From the NCBI GenBank assembly GCA_016182795.1, contig JACPFW010000021.1, positions 1 to 64,000 on the forward strand: a DNA stretch of 64,000 nucleotides, given 5' to 3'. This document shows positions 55,368 to 64,000 of the stretch, in pieces (positions within the stretch are counted from its first letter, which is position 1; each line of letters begins with the position of its first letter). Origin of the DNA: Gemmatimonadota bacterium (GTDB lineage: Bacteria > Gemmatimonadota > Gemmatimonadetes > Gemmatimonadales > Gemmatimonadaceae). The position numbers and the translations under genes are program-made. The notes beneath the pieces are model-generated. The model searched no databases, was not told the origin of the DNA, and was given only the letters and a program-made list of their open reading frames with translations.

Positions 55368-57323
55368 TTACGGGGTGCCGACGGTGAGACCCACGCGGAG
55401 GGCGCGTCCGGGGGCGCGGAATCCGTAGATGCCCTGGTACTCCACCGCCGTCAGGTTGTCGCCACGCAAGCGCAGGTGCATCGGCACGCGTGCCTGGGCC
55501 GCCGACAGCCGCAGGTTGGCGGCGAGGTCCACCAGTGTGTGCGCGGGAAGCTCGACCGGCTTGGCCGGCCAGGCGGCGAAGTCGCGATCGTGCGCGATGC
55601 CGGTGTACGACGCGCCAAGCACCACGTCGGCACGGCCGACAGACCGCGCCAGCTCGACGCGCGCGGTCTGCGCGGGGCGCCGCATCAGCGGCTCGCCAAG
55701 CACGAACGTGGCGCCGTCGCCTGAATCGAAGCCGGCGTCGGTGACGCGCGTGCGGGTATATGCGTAGGTGAGGCGCGCGTGCAGTGCCGCGCCGAGCCCG
55801 AACGACGCCTCGGCCTCGACGCCGTCGCCGTTGGCGCCGGCCACGTTCACGAAGTTCGGAGCCAGCGGACTCATCGTCTTGTCGTTGTACTGGATCAGGT
55901 CGCGAAAGCGCTGCTGATACGCCGTGACGCTGAGCGTGACGCCAGCGGTGCGCCGTTCGATGGCGACCTCGCGGCTGTGCGTACGCTCGGGGCTGAGCGC
56001 CGCGTTGCCGCGCACGTAGCCGGTGGCGAAGTTCTCGAAGAAGCTCGGCGCACGGAACGCCGCGCCAGCCGCGGCGCGCACGCGCCACGCGGGCGTGAGC
56101 GCCCACGCGGCGGCGAGCCGCGCCGTGCGGAACGTGCCGAACGCGCTGTTGTCGTCGAGGCGTGCCCCCGCCTGGTACGTGCCGCGTCCGAGGAAGCCAC
56201 CCACGGACTGCGCGTAGATGGCGCGATCATTGCGCGCGGCCACGAAGGTGCCGGCGTCGGGGCCGTACTCGCTGAGCGACAACGACGACGACCGCTCGTG
56301 ATCGCGCGACGCCTCGGCGCCCAGCGTGAACGACTGGGTAGCGCCGGCGCGCAGCGTAGCGCGTACATCGGCCGACCGGCGGGTGACGGTGCCCTTGGAG
56401 TAGAAACCGTAGAAGCCGAGGGTATCGGCCGCGGAGTCCGGTCCGTCGTCGCTGCGCGGCGCGTGCTCGCTGGACGCCAGGGTCCACGCGGCCGTCAGCC
56501 GCGTGCCGATCACGCGGTGGCCGGAGAGCGAGAGGGCGAGGCGGCGCGAGGATGTCCGCGCGTTGTGGTCGCCAATCGAACCGTCAGACTCGGTGGGATA
56601 GTGGTACATCGCCGAGAGCCATCGCGCCGAGAGCGTAACGTCGGTACGCGCATCGGGGCGCAGACGCACCGCCGCGCTGGCCGACTGGTTGCGATAGTCG
56701 TTGTTGTACGGCAGGATGCCGCTCGACGACCGATCGGCGAGCGCCGCGCTCACCGAGGCGCGTCCGGTCCCCGCGGCGGCAGACGCCGACAGGTCGCGCT
56801 GGCCGTAGCTGCCCGCTTCCGCCGTGAGCGCGCCGTGCGTTCCGCCGGCGCCGGCACGCGAGACCAGCTGAATGACACCGGCCAGCGCGTCAGCGCCGTA
56901 CAGCACGCTGGCCGGACCGCGCACGACCTCCACCCGCTCGATGTTGTCGAGGGAGAGCGCGCTGAGGTCGATGGCGCCGCCTGGCTCGTTGAGCGGCACG
57001 CCGTCGAGCAGGACGCGCACGTAGTTCGCCTGGCCGCCCCGCACAAACAGCGACGCATGCGATCCGTACGATGAGGAGGTCGAGATGCTGACGCCCGGCA
57101 CGAGCCGAAGCGCGTCACTGAGTTGCGTGAGGCCGCGCGCGCGCAGCGAGTCACCGGAGAGCACCGTGACGGTCGCCGGAGCGGGTACCGGTGTCTCCAC
57201 GCGCGTGGCGGTGACGACCACCGGCGAGAGGGGCGAAGCGCCGGACTGTGCCAGGAGCGTCACAGGAAACGCCAACGCGACGGACACCGACGAGAGACGA
57301 TTGACCAAGCTTGAGAGGGGCAC
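55368..57323 (-). CDS. btuB: TonB-dependent outer-membrane receptor, BtuB-like
   Basis: A 651-aa outer-membrane transporter. Signal peptide, then a TonB-box-like LSPVVVTATRVE, a plug domain (LRLVPGVSISTSSSYGSHAS, FVRGGQANYVRVLLDG, VEVVRGPASVLYGADALAG) and a long alternating beta-strand barrel. The last residues (ALRVGLTVGTP) lack the usual terminal aromatic. Placement behind a cobalamin riboswitch and the btuFCD genes makes vitamin B12 or another corrinoid the likely cargo. The start is GTG 57323, 7 nt after the ATPase gene. Confidence 0.92.
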   Translation of the reverse strand: MPLSSLVNRLSSVSVALAFPVTLLAQSGASPLSPVVVTATRVETPVPAPATVTVLSGDSLRARGLTQLSDALRLVPGVSISTSSSYGSHASLFVRGGQANYVRVLLDGVPLNEPGGAIDLSALSLDNIERVEVVRGPASVLYGADALAGVIQLVSRAGAGGTHGALTAEAGSYGQRDLSASAAAGTGRASVSAALADRSSSGILPYNNDYRNQSASAAVRLRPDARTDVTLSARWLSAMYHYPTESDGSIGDHNARTSSRRLALSLSGHRVIGTRLTAAWTLASSEHAPRSDDGPDSAADTLGFYGFYSKGTVTRRSADVRATLRAGATQSFTLGAEASRDHERSSSLSLSEYGPDAGTFVAARNDRAIYAQSVGGFLGRGTYQAGARLDDNSAFGTFRTARLAAAWALTPAWRVRAAAGAAFRAPSFFENFATGYVRGNAALSPERTHSREVAIERRTAGVTLSVTAYQQRFRDLIQYNDKTMSPLAPNFVNVAGANGDGVEAEASFGLGAALHARLTYAYTRTRVTDAGFDSGDGATFVLGEPLMRRPAQTARVELARSVGRADVVLGASYTGIAHDRDFAAWPAKPVELPAHTLVDLAANLRLSAAQARVPMHLRLRGDNLTAVEYQGIYGFRAPGRALRVGLTVGTP

Positions 57324-57330
57324 TGGGGCG

Positions 57331-58110
57331 TTACCGTTTCTTCAAGGGGATGAGGACTGGAGCGCCGACCGCGGGATCGCGGGCGACGACGAGCGGCCAG
57401 TCGTACACAGGTTCGAGCACCTCGCCGCGCATCACGTCGGCGGGCGCGCCCGCGGCGGCCACCCGACCGTGATGCAGCAACACGATGTGCGCGGCGAAGC
57501 GGGCCACGAGGTTGAGCTGATGGCTGACCAGCAGCACGGTGCGCCCTTCACGCGCGAGCGCCTCGAGCAGTTCGTAGGCGGCCATCTCGTGCGCGACATC
57601 CAGGAACGTGCCGGGTTCGTCGAGGACGAGTACCTCACCGCCCTGCGCGAGCGCGCGGGCGAGCCGCACCCGCTGCCATTCTCCGCCCGACAGCGCATCG
57701 GTGCGGCGATCCATCAGGCTCTCGGCGCCGGCGCGGTGCGCGGCACGGTCAACGGCCTCCACGTCGGCGGGCCCGAGCGCGCTCCACGTGCCGTGATGCG
57801 GATACCGGCCGAGCATCACGTAGTCGCGCGCCGGCAACGGGAAGGCCGGCTCCTCGCGCTGCGCGACGACGGCCATGGTGCGGGCGAGCGCGCGCCGGTC
57901 GGCGGTTGCGCAGTCGAACGCGCCAATGCGAGCGTGTCCCGTCGCCAACGGCACCTGGCCAATAAGTGCGCGCACGATCGTGCTTTTGCCGCTTCCGTTC
58001 GGCCCGACGAGAGCGGTCACGCACCCGGCGCGCGCCTCGAACGACGCCCCATCCAGCGCATTGACGCGCGCCGCGGGATACCGGACCACGGCATCGGTGA
58101 CGGTGATCAC
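57331..58110 (-). CDS. btuD: ABC transporter ATP-binding protein for cobalamin, BtuD-like
   Basis: A 259-aa ATPase. Walker A GPNGSGKST, Q-loop (VVAQREEPAFPL), signature LSGGEWQR, Walker B VLVLDEPGT and H-loop LLVSHQLN are in order. The GTG start overlaps the permease stop (GTGA). Sequence alone would also allow iron-siderophore; B12 follows from the riboswitch. Confidence 0.92.
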   Translation of the reverse strand: MITVTDAVVRYPAARVNALDGASFEARAGCVTALVGPNGSGKSTIVRALIGQVPLATGHARIGAFDCATADRRALARTMAVVAQREEPAFPLPARDYVMLGRYPHHGTWSALGPADVEAVDRAAHRAGAESLMDRRTDALSGGEWQRVRLARALAQGGEVLVLDEPGTFLDVAHEMAAYELLEALAREGRTVLLVSHQLNLVARFAAHIVLLHHGRVAAAGAPADVMRGEVLEPVYDWPLVVARDPAVGAPVLIPLKKR

Positions 58111-59081
58111 GCGGTCCTCCGCAGGCGAAGGAGAAAGAACGGCACGCCGACGATGGCGGTGACCGCTCCGAGCGGCAGTTCCGACGGGGCGCGCACGGTG
58201 CGGGCCACGACGTCGGCCGCCACCACCAGCGATGCGCCGAGCACGGCGGAGCCAAGCAGCACCTCACGGGCGCGCCGCAAGCCGAGCCCGCGCGCCATCG
58301 CCGGCACTACCAGCCCCACGAAGCCAACGAGTCCCGCACCAGCCACGGTGATGGCGGCGAGCAGGGCGGCCAGCAGGAAGATGCGTCGCATCGCGGTGGA
58401 AACGCGCACGCCGAGTCCGGCGGCGGCGTCTTCACCGAGCGCCAGCAGGTCGATGTCGCGCGCCACCGCGAGCAGTAGCGCGCCCGCGGCCAGCGTGTAC
58501 CCGGCCAGCCAGAGCACCGTCGTCCAGTCGGCGCCGGCCACCGAGCCCATCATCCACCACAGGGCGTTGCGCACCGCGCCTTCGCCGGCGCCGGCGAGCA
58601 GGATCATGATTGCCGCATTGGCAAACGCGCCGACGACGACGCCGGCCATCAGCAGAATGCGCGGATCGGTGCGGCCGCTCGTGGCGCGTGCGATGAGCAA
58701 AACGAGCCCCACCGCGCCCGCCGCGCCGGCGAAGGCGGCGACCGGCAGCGCCACGGACGCCGTGAGCCCGGCAACCACCGCCACGACGGCGCCGACGGCC
58801 GCCCCGCCCGAGACGCCGAGCAGGTAGGGTTCGGCGAGCGCGTTGCGCAGCGTGCCCTGCAGTGCGGCCCCGCTCATGCCGAGTCCGGCACCGGTGACGA
58901 TCGCCAGGCCCATGCGCGTCAGGCGCAGGTCGCGCACAATTGCGACCGCCTGCGCATCGCCCTCGCCGAACAGCGCGCGCGCGACATCGCCGAGACTGAG
59001 TGAAACGGGGCCGATGGCCAGCGCCGCCGCGCACGCCACGGCGAGCAGCACAACGAGCAGAAGCCAGCGGCGCGCGGTCAC
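58107..59081 (-). CDS. btuC: ABC transporter permease for cobalamin, BtuC/FecCD family
   Basis: A 324-aa integral membrane protein with about ten membrane segments. FecCD landmarks are GAGLGMSGAALQGTLRNALAEP, LLGVSGGAA, GLVGFVGLVVP and LPLGAVTAIVGVPFFLLRLRR. I set the start at GTG 59081 because it overlaps the btuF stop (GTGA); the same frame is open for another 114 codons inside btuF but is not coding there. Confidence 0.94.
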   Translation of the reverse strand: MTARRWLLLVVLLAVACAAALAIGPVSLSLGDVARALFGEGDAQAVAIVRDLRLTRMGLAIVTGAGLGMSGAALQGTLRNALAEPYLLGVSGGAAVGAVVAVVAGLTASVALPVAAFAGAAGAVGLVLLIARATSGRTDPRILLMAGVVVGAFANAAIMILLAGAGEGAVRNALWWMMGSVAGADWTTVLWLAGYTLAAGALLLAVARDIDLLALGEDAAAGLGVRVSTAMRRIFLLAALLAAITVAGAGLVGFVGLVVPAMARGLGLRRAREVLLGSAVLGASLVVAADVVARTVRAPSELPLGAVTAIVGVPFFLLRLRRTA

Positions 59082-60031
59082 GGACGCGCCCGCTCCGCGG
59101 AATCGATCAGCGCGCGCAGGGAACGCGCCGCCTCGCCCATGCGCACCCCCGGACGGCCGATGAGCGTGGTGTCGAACACCAGCACGCGTCCCGCTCGCAC
59201 GGCGGCCACCGTGCGCCAGCGCGGATCGGCGCGGAGCTTCGGCGCCGTCTGCGGACCGGCGAGCACATAGTCCGGATTGCGCTGGGCCACGCTCTCGAGC
59301 GTCACCTGCGGCGACGGCGCGGCCAGATCGCCAAAGACGTTGCGGGCGCCGATGCGCGTGATGAGTTCGTGCAGATAACTGCCGGCGCCGATCGTGATCA
59401 CTGGCGCGTCCCACGCGTGCCAATAGACAGAAACCGGCTTCGCTCCCGCGAGCGGCGGAACGGCCGCCAGTGACGCGGCCACGGAGTCGGCTACGGTACG
59501 CGCCGCGATGGAATCGCCGAGCGCGACGCCGAGCGCGCGCAAGTTGCGGGCGAAGTCTTCGATGCGATCGGTGCGCAGGGTCAGCGTCTGCACCCCCGCG
59601 CGCCGGAAGGCCGCGGCCGCGGCGCGATTGGCATCGGCGGCGTAGAGCACCACGAGGTCGGGGCGCGCGGCCAGCACGGCCTCCACGTTGGGCTGGAGCC
59701 CGTCGCCGACGCTCGCCACGCGCACAATCTCGGCGGGCGCCGCGTCCCAGCGCGACCGGCCAACGAGCCGCGACTCCGCGCGCAACGCAAACATCGCTTC
59801 TGACATCACCGGATTGAGCGAGACGACGCGCTGCGCGGGACCGCGGAGCCGCAGCGTGTCACCGAAGTCGTCGATGATCGGCGCTCCGACGACGCCCGCT
59901 GCCGAGGTCTGCTGCGAGCGCGGACTCGAGCACGACGCGAACGAGAGCCCGGCAGCGAGCACGACCGCCGCGGCGCGCGTCACGGCGGACGCGCGTCGCA
60001 AGAACGAATGACGGGAGATCTGTGAAAACAC
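59078..60031 (-). CDS. btuF: Cobalamin-binding lipoprotein, BtuF-like
   Basis: A helical-backbone substrate-binding protein of about 317 aa, with lipobox SFASC (Cys34) anchoring it. AQRVVSLNPVMSEAMFAL, VGDGLQPNVEAVLAARPDLVV and VLAGPQTAPKLRADPRW are typical of BtuF/FhuD proteins. The start is uncertain: GTG 60031 follows immediately after the riboswitch-linked hairpin, with GGAG inside that hairpin; GTG 59983 is an alternative. First gene of the operon. Confidence 0.88.
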   Translation of the reverse strand: MFSQISRHSFLRRASAVTRAAAVVLAAGLSFASCSSPRSQQTSAAGVVGAPIIDDFGDTLRLRGPAQRVVSLNPVMSEAMFALRAESRLVGRSRWDAAPAEIVRVASVGDGLQPNVEAVLAARPDLVVLYAADANRAAAAAFRRAGVQTLTLRTDRIEDFARNLRALGVALGDSIAARTVADSVAASLAAVPPLAGAKPVSVYWHAWDAPVITIGAGSYLHELITRIGARNVFGDLAAPSPQVTLESVAQRNPDYVLAGPQTAPKLRADPRWRTVAAVRAGRVLVFDTTLIGRPGVRMGEAARSLRALIDSAERARP

Positions 60032-60064
60032 GGCGGGCTCGCTCCACCGCGGGAAGCGAGCCCG
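60025..60064 (-). terminator. Hairpin between cobalamin riboswitch and btuF, likely expression platform
   Basis: A perfect 10-bp stem (60034-60043 with 60055-60064) whose 3' side is followed in the minus direction by CCGTG and TTTT. It contains the GGAG that would serve the btuF start at 60031, so it could act either as an intrinsic terminator or by hiding the ribosome site. Confidence 0.65.
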
Positions 60065-60129
60065 GAACGACGGATGCGCACGGTGCGCCCCCGCCGCCAC
60101 AAGGCCTCCCCCGAGGCATCTGACGTGGC

Positions 60130-60275
60130 ACGGACGCGGGGCGTCTCCTGGCTTCGGGCCCCCACTCCCCTTCCCAGCCGCACGGCGGCCAGTGGGATCA
60201 TGAGTGGGGTGAACATCGCCCGTTACAGTGGCGGGGCCGCGCCGGATTCACACCGGCTTCCGGAACCCGCATCCG
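60130..60275 (-). promoter_or_regulatory. Cobalamin (B12) riboswitch
   Basis: On the minus strand, in order: GGTTCCGG, AAGCCGGTGTGAATCCGGC, GCGGCCCCGCCACTGTAACGG, then GGGAAGGGGAGTGGG and CGAAGCCAGGAGAC (B12 box). These are the conserved segments of the adenosylcobalamin aptamer with correct spacing. It precedes btuF-btuC-btuD-btuB and should turn the operon down when cobalamin is plentiful. Confidence 0.95.
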
Positions 60276-60301
60276 TTCTGCATTCGATTGTGTTCGTGAA
60301 C

Positions 60302-61510
60302 CTATGTCAGCCCCTGTTCACGCGCAACCGCGTCGCTGAGCTGCTTGGTCACGTGCGCGCGCTCTTGCCAATGATTGGCGCGCTGCTCAGCCGTCGGCGA
60401 CGGCAGCGCGGCGAACGCCTCGTCGAGTCGCGCGAGCCGCTCTCGCAGTTCGACGGCGCTGGCCGCGCCGCGCGTTGTCGCGCCGCGACGACGATACATC
60501 GAACGGGCAAGCCCGACGAGCAGGAGCGCGCCGAGGGCAGCCATGACCGCGAGAATCTTCAGTTGGCTGCCCGACACTTCGGCCGTCCCCGGCGCGCTCA
60601 CGCTGATGACGGTGCCGGCCTTTACATCCTGCGCCACAAAGCGGGCGAAGGTGCGACCTCCGGTCGTGGACGGCCCCTGCGCCGCCAGTCCTCCGCCGGT
60701 CGCCCGCCCCAGCGGATCTTCGATGAGGACTTCGAGCACGTCGGCCGTCTGGTCGACGAGCAGCGTGTAGTCGGCGTCGGTTGGAACGTCGTACGAGTAC
60801 GTGAACTGCTTCAGTCCTGGCGCGAACGGCGCCGCCAGGCGGGCCCGGCCTTCCTCAAAGCGCACGGAGCCGTCGGAGAAGTCGGCGCGTCCCACGCTCG
60901 CGTTGCGCGCGCCGTCGAGCAGGACGCCCTCCCAGACGAGGCCGCGCGCGCCGGCGGCCACCCGCGTGACGCTCGAGTCGTTGGACAGTTCGTACACTTC
61001 GAGAATGGTCCGGCGCTTCGCATCACCGGGCGCCGCGAACACCACGTGCCGGCCGCGCACGTGAATCGGGACGGGCGCACTCGTCGTGTCGTGCACCACC
61101 AGCTCGGCGTCGTCGCCGCTCACCGCGCGTGCGCGCAGCGGCGCCGTGAAATACGCCACCCCGCCGTACATCGACGACACGAAGTACACGGCATTCGAGT
61201 CGCCCGACGTGCGATACGCAAACGCATAGCGACCGGCGGCATCGGAGCGCATGGAATCCAGCGGCGCGGCCCGGTCGGTGCCCACGCGGTGCAGCACGAC
61301 CCACGCGCCGACGAGCGGCTGGACCGATGCCGGCGTGCCGCGCACAACGCGGCCCCGCACCGTGCGTTGCTCTCCCACCACGGCGCCATGGGCGCTGCCA
61401 AACGGAACGGCCCGGCGCGCCGAGCTGTCGCGCGGCGCGCCCGGCGCCTGTGCGTCGACCGAAGCGACGCTCATCAGCAGACCGGCGGCGAGTGCTCGCG
61501 ACGTGCGCAT
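60302..61510 (-). CDS. Exported, C-terminally anchored protein with carboxypeptidase-regulatory-like domain
   Basis: A 402-aa protein. A signal peptide (RALAAGLLMSVASVDAQA) is followed by a beta-sandwich region (GRVVRGT, LVGAWVVLHRVG, SDAAGRYAFAY) like the carboxypeptidase regulatory/transthyretin fold, then a second beta-rich part. A membrane segment near residue 325 (LKILAVMAALGALLLVGLA) and a charged cytoplasmic coiled coil (AVELRERLARLDEAFAAL) end the protein. I chose ATG 61510, which lies one base after the restored stop of the bifunctional nuclease gene. Function unknown. Confidence 0.78.
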   Translation of the reverse strand: MRTSRALAAGLLMSVASVDAQAPGAPRDSSARRAVPFGSAHGAVVGEQRTVRGRVVRGTPASVQPLVGAWVVLHRVGTDRAAPLDSMRSDAAGRYAFAYRTSGDSNAVYFVSSMYGGVAYFTAPLRARAVSGDDAELVVHDTTSAPVPIHVRGRHVVFAAPGDAKRRTILEVYELSNDSSVTRVAAGARGLVWEGVLLDGARNASVGRADFSDGSVRFEEGRARLAAPFAPGLKQFTYSYDVPTDADYTLLVDQTADVLEVLIEDPLGRATGGGLAAQGPSTTGGRTFARFVAQDVKAGTVISVSAPGTAEVSGSQLKILAVMAALGALLLVGLARSMYRRRGATTRGAASAVELRERLARLDEAFAALPSPTAEQRANHWQERAHVTKQLSDAVAREQGLT

Positions 61511-61511
61511 G

Positions 61512-61953
61512 CTACAGGGAGAACCGACCAAAATCCTCGGGCCGCATGTGCTCGAGGTGTCGCTTCAACTGTTCTGCGGACAGCGAATCGTCGTCGCGCC
61601 CGGCGTTCGCCGAGCCGGAGCGCGACGGCGATCGCGTCGCTGGGACGCGCATCAACGACAATGGACGCGCCCATGCGTGACAGGTGCAGTTCGGCGTAGA
61701 ACGTGGCGTCCTGAATGCGCGTGACCTGCACGCGCCGCAGGGTGGCGCCCAAGCCGGTGATGAGCGCGTGACAGAGATCGTGCGTGAGCGGGCGCACGCG
61801 CTTCTCGCCGCTCAGCTGCATGGCGATCGACTCAGCCTCCGGGCGGCCGATCCAGATGGGAAGCATGCGGTCGCCGCCCTGCTCCTGCAGGACGACGACG
61901 TAGGTGTTGGACACGCTATCGAGCCCGAGCTTTGCGACGCTGACCGGAATCAC
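61512..61953 (-). CDS. Bifunctional nuclease (BFN/DUF151) family protein, apparent frameshift near C-terminus
   Basis: The first ~115 residues match the BFN family: YVVVLQEQGGDRMLPIWIG, AIAMQ-type SIAMQL, PLTHDL, and ARPSDAIAVALR. Right after this the frame turns Arg-rich and would run to 61474, overlapping the next gene by 37 nt. Shifting by one base near 61620 gives SANAGRDDDSLSAEQLK and HLEHMRPEDFGRFSL, a family-like C-terminus, with a TAG at 61514-61512, one base before the next ATG. The span is 442 nt; removing one base gives 146 aa. It may be a sequence error or a real mutation. Confidence 0.75.
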
Positions 61954-62001
61954 GACCTCTCCCTCCCCGGCGCTCGGGCGGCGCGCTCGTCGGCCGCGCG
62001 C

Positions 62002-63180
62002 TCAGCGCGCGCGGGCCGCGCGCCGGAGCTCGGCCACCTTGTCGGTGCGCTCCCAGTTGAACAGCGAGACCTTGCGATCGAACCGCACCGCCTTCGCCGG
62101 CGTGCGGCCGAAGTGGCCGTACGACGCCGTGGGGCCGTAGATCGGCTTGCGCAGGTCGAGGGCCTTGATGATCCCCGCCGGCGTGAGATCGAAGACCGCA
62201 TTCACGGCGCGCATGATCGCCGTCTCGGGCACGGTCGCCGTGCCGAACGTGTCGACCATCACCGAGACAGGGTCCTTCACGCCGATCGCGTACGCCAGCT
62301 GCACCTCGCACTTCGTGGCCAGCTTGGCGGCCACGATGTTCTTGGCCACCCAACGCGCCGCGTACGCCGCCGAGCGATCGACCTTGGACGGATCCTTGCC
62401 CGAGAAGGCGCCGCCGCCGTGGCGTCCCATGCCGCCGTACGTGTCGACGATGATCTTGCGGCCGGTGAGGCCGGCGTCGCCCTGCGGGCCGCCGACCACG
62501 AAGCGCCCCGTCGGGTTGATGTGCACCTTCATGCGGCGCGCCCGCAGGTCCTGCGGGATCACCGCGTCGATGATGTCGTGCTTTACCGCCTCGTGGATCG
62601 CCTTGTTCTTCACCGAGTCGGCGTGCTGGGTGGAGATGACGACGGTGTCCACCTCAACTGGACGGCCATCCTCGTACACCACCGACACCTGCGACTTGCC
62701 GTCCGGACGCAGCCACCCGAGCGTACCGTCCTTGCGCCGTTCGGCCAGCGCGTGCGTCAGCTTGTGCGCGAGCTGGATGGGGAGCGGCATCAACTCCTCC
62801 GTCTCGTCGCACGCATAGCCGAACATCATCCCCTGGTCGCCCGCGCCGCCAGTGTCGACGCCCTGACTGATGTCCCGCGACTGCGTGCCGAGGGCGTTGA
62901 GCACCGCGCACGAGTCGGCGTCGAAGCCAATGCCGGCTTCGGTGTATCCGATCTCCTTGATGGTGTCACGCACCAGCTGGCGCAGGTCCACCCACGCGTC
63001 CGTGGTCACTTCGCCGAAGATGGTGGCCAATCCGGTGGTGACCATCGTTTCGCACGCCACGCGCGACGCCGGATCCTTGGCGAGGAGCGCGTCGAGCACG
63101 GCATCGGAGATCTGGTCGGCCACCTTGTCGGGATGGCCTTCAGTGACGGATTCGGACGTGAACAGATGGCGATGAAGCAC
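62002..63180 (-). CDS. metK: S-adenosylmethionine synthase
   Basis: Makes SAM from methionine and ATP. The protein is 392 aa from GTG 63180 ([18 protein letters not shown]); the frame is open 8 codons further to a TTG. ATP and metal motifs include [30 protein letters not shown] and the P-loop-like [20 protein letters not shown] see no SAM riboswitch in the 48 nt between ptsI and this gene. It is upstream of the BFN gene. Confidence 0.97.
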   Translation of the reverse strand: MLHRHLFTSESVTEGHPDKVADQISDAVLDALLAKDPASRVACETMVTTGLATIFGEVTTDAWVDLRQLVRDTIKEIGYTEAGIGFDADSCAVLNALGTQSRDISQGVDTGGAGDQGMMFGYACDETEELMPLPIQLAHKLTHALAERRKDGTLGWLRPDGKSQVSVVYEDGRPVEVDTVVISTQHADSVKNKAIHEAVKHDIIDAVIPQDLRARRMKVHINPTGRFVVGGPQGDAGLTGRKIIVDTYGGMGRHGGGAFSGKDPSKVDRSAAYAARWVAKNIVAAKLATKCEVQLAYAIGVKDPVSVMVDTFGTATVPETAIMRAVNAVFDLTPAGIIKALDLRKPIYGPTASYGHFGRTPAKAVRFDRKVSLFNWERTDKVAELRRAARAR

Positions 63181-63203
63181 GGGACGAGTCGGTTGGAGGC
63201 GCA

Positions 63204-63228
63204 AACGGCCGGCGGTGTGCCGGCCGTT
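63204..63228 (-). terminator. Hairpin terminator after ptsI
   Basis: A perfect 10-bp GC-rich stem (63204-63213 with 63219-63228) with a 5-nt loop. It touches the ptsI stop codon and is followed in the minus direction by a short T-run only (TTTG), so it may be a weak or partial terminator before metK. Confidence 0.55.
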
Positions 63229-64000
63229 CAGTGTGTATCCACTGGATCTGGAAGAATATGAGTATCAACGAGAGCGAGCAACCCGTCGGCGGCCTCGCCG
63301 CCCTGCTGCAGTTCGGCGAGCAGGCGCTCCTTGAGGAGCTTCTCGGCGGCGTCGGCCGTCCCCACCTCGAGCGCCATGGCGACGGCGTCGGTGGCTGCTG
63401 ACGTGCGCATGGTGCGGATGAGATGCTTCACGGCCGCCACGGAGCGCGGCGCCACGCTCAGTTGCCGCACGCCAAGCCCGACCAGCGCAAAGGCCATCAA
63501 CGGCTGCGATGCCATCTCGCCGCACACCGACACTTCGATGCCGGCGGCCGCGCCCTCGTCCTGCGTGCGCTTGATCAGGCGCAGCACCGCAGGGTGCAGC
63601 GCCGTGAACCGCTTCACGAGCTGGATATTGCCGCGGTCGACGGCCAACGTGTACTGCACGAGGTCGTTGGTGCCGATGGAGAAGAAGGCGGTCTCTTTCG
63701 CCAGCGCGTCGGCGGTGATGACGGCCGCCGGCGTCTCGATCATCACGCCCAGCGGCAGATCGCTCCGGTGCGGCACGTCGCGCGCGCGCAGCTCTCCCGC
63801 CGCCTCGACGAGCAGGGCCCGCGCCTGACGCACCTCATCCACCGAGACAATCAGCGGCAGCATGATGCGCAGGTCGCCGTGCACCGCCGCGCGCATCAAC
63901 GCGCGCAACTGCACCTTGAAGAGCTCGGGCTCGTCGAGGCACATGCGAATGGCGCGCCAGCCGAGGAACGGATTGGCTTCGTGCGGGAAGCCGCCCACGG
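63228..64000 (-). CDS. ptsI: Phosphoenolpyruvate-protein phosphotransferase (PTS enzyme I), C-terminal part
   Basis: The last ~257 codons of enzyme I; the 5' part lies beyond the window. This is the PEP-binding TIM-barrel domain: [49 protein letters not shown] and VCGEMASQP (the catalytic Cys). The N-terminal phospho-His domain cannot be seen. In bacteria with few sugar permeases this enzyme often serves a regulatory PTS; nothing here decides that. Confidence 0.95.
   Translation of the reverse strand, partial: VGGFPHEANPFLGWRAIRMCLDEPELFKVQLRALMRAAVHGDLRIMLPLIVSVDEVRQARALLVEAAGELRARDVPHRSDLPLGVMIETPAAVITADALAKETAFFSIGTNDLVQYTLAVDRGNIQLVKRFTALHPAVLRLIKRTQDEGAAAGIEVSVCGEMASQPLMAFALVGLGVRQLSVAPRSVAAVKHLIRTMRTSAATDAVAMALEVGTADAAEKLLKERLLAELQQGGEAADGLLALVDTHILPDPVDTH

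Noticed and set aside
63181..63227. SAM riboswitch before metK
   Set aside because: The gap is only about 48 nt and holds a simple terminator-like hairpin; no SAM aptamer core is present.

Overview
The window is 64 kb of very GC-rich, gene-dense chromosome. GTG and TTG starts are frequent, and most neighbouring genes overlap by 1-8 nt (ATGA, GTGA, TGATG). I see no insertion sequence, prophage, integrase, CRISPR array or rRNA operon. The gene mix points to Gemmatimonadota (Gemmatimonadaceae-like): a MoxR/DUF58/Bat aerotolerance cluster, BshA, a bifunctional nuclease, UPF0182, a FlgD-like C-terminal sorting-type domain, a TonB-dependent B12 receptor and HrcA/CIRCE-controlled GroESL. This assignment is inferred from family content; no rRNA marker is present.

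Layout. 1-2240 (-): start of rimP, then murA coupled to pgeF. 2331-3987 (+): a membrane-anchored coiled-coil protein and a secreted zinc phospholipase C-like protein. 3984-9277 (-): lipoprotein, serS, a histidine kinase and uvrD/pcrA. 9329-11989 (+): a promoter, then Roadblock, response regulator, manC and an MBL hydrolase. 12007-14146 (-): groES-groEL with CIRCE. 14265-28063 (-): a long, tightly overlapped run moxR, DUF58, a frameshifted BatD-like gene, batA, batB/C fusion, batD/E fusion, mutL, miaA, bshA, uppP, birA, coaX. 28137-30880 (-): site-2 protease, scpA, scpB, rluB. 31153-31386 (+): rpsT. 31516-36342 (-): a 61-residue ORF, then pyrR, pyrB, pyrC, a class II aldolase and a zinc-ribbon coiled-coil protein. 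36492-39697 (+): hybrid kinase and SRAP protein. 39660-45119 (-): M14 peptidase and UPF0182. 45186-45468 (-): two tRNA-Ser genes. 45587-46807 (+): NamZ-like DUF1343 protein. 46903-52586 (-): tadA, an N-formylglutamate amidohydrolase-like lipoprotein, clpB, an SDR and a stand-alone sorting-type domain protein. 52670-60275 (-): a cobalamin riboswitch, then btuF-btuC-btuD-btuB, recO and selB. 60302-64000 (-): ptsI (3' part), metK, a bifunctional nuclease and an unknown membrane protein.

How the genes work together. Envelope themes recur: murA/pgeF (peptidoglycan precursor and its fidelity), uppP (lipid carrier recycling), a NamZ-like muramidase, manC (GDP-mannose) and the MoxR/Bat complex. Pyrimidine synthesis is a compact pyrR-pyrB-pyrC unit. 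B12 uptake is riboswitch-controlled. selB implies selenoprotein synthesis elsewhere in the genome.

Most notable: (i) MurA has Asp where the catalytic, fosfomycin-target Cys normally sits; (ii) an exact 11-bp periodic A-rich repeat (consensus AGAAACAACAG) occurs at two intergenic loci 14 kb apart, one of them folded back as an inverted array around the rpsT terminator; (iii) four other intergenic spacers hold degenerate short-word arrays; (iv) two genes carry apparent single-base frameshifts whose correction restores normal operon junctions; (v) the Bat cluster has two gene fusions.
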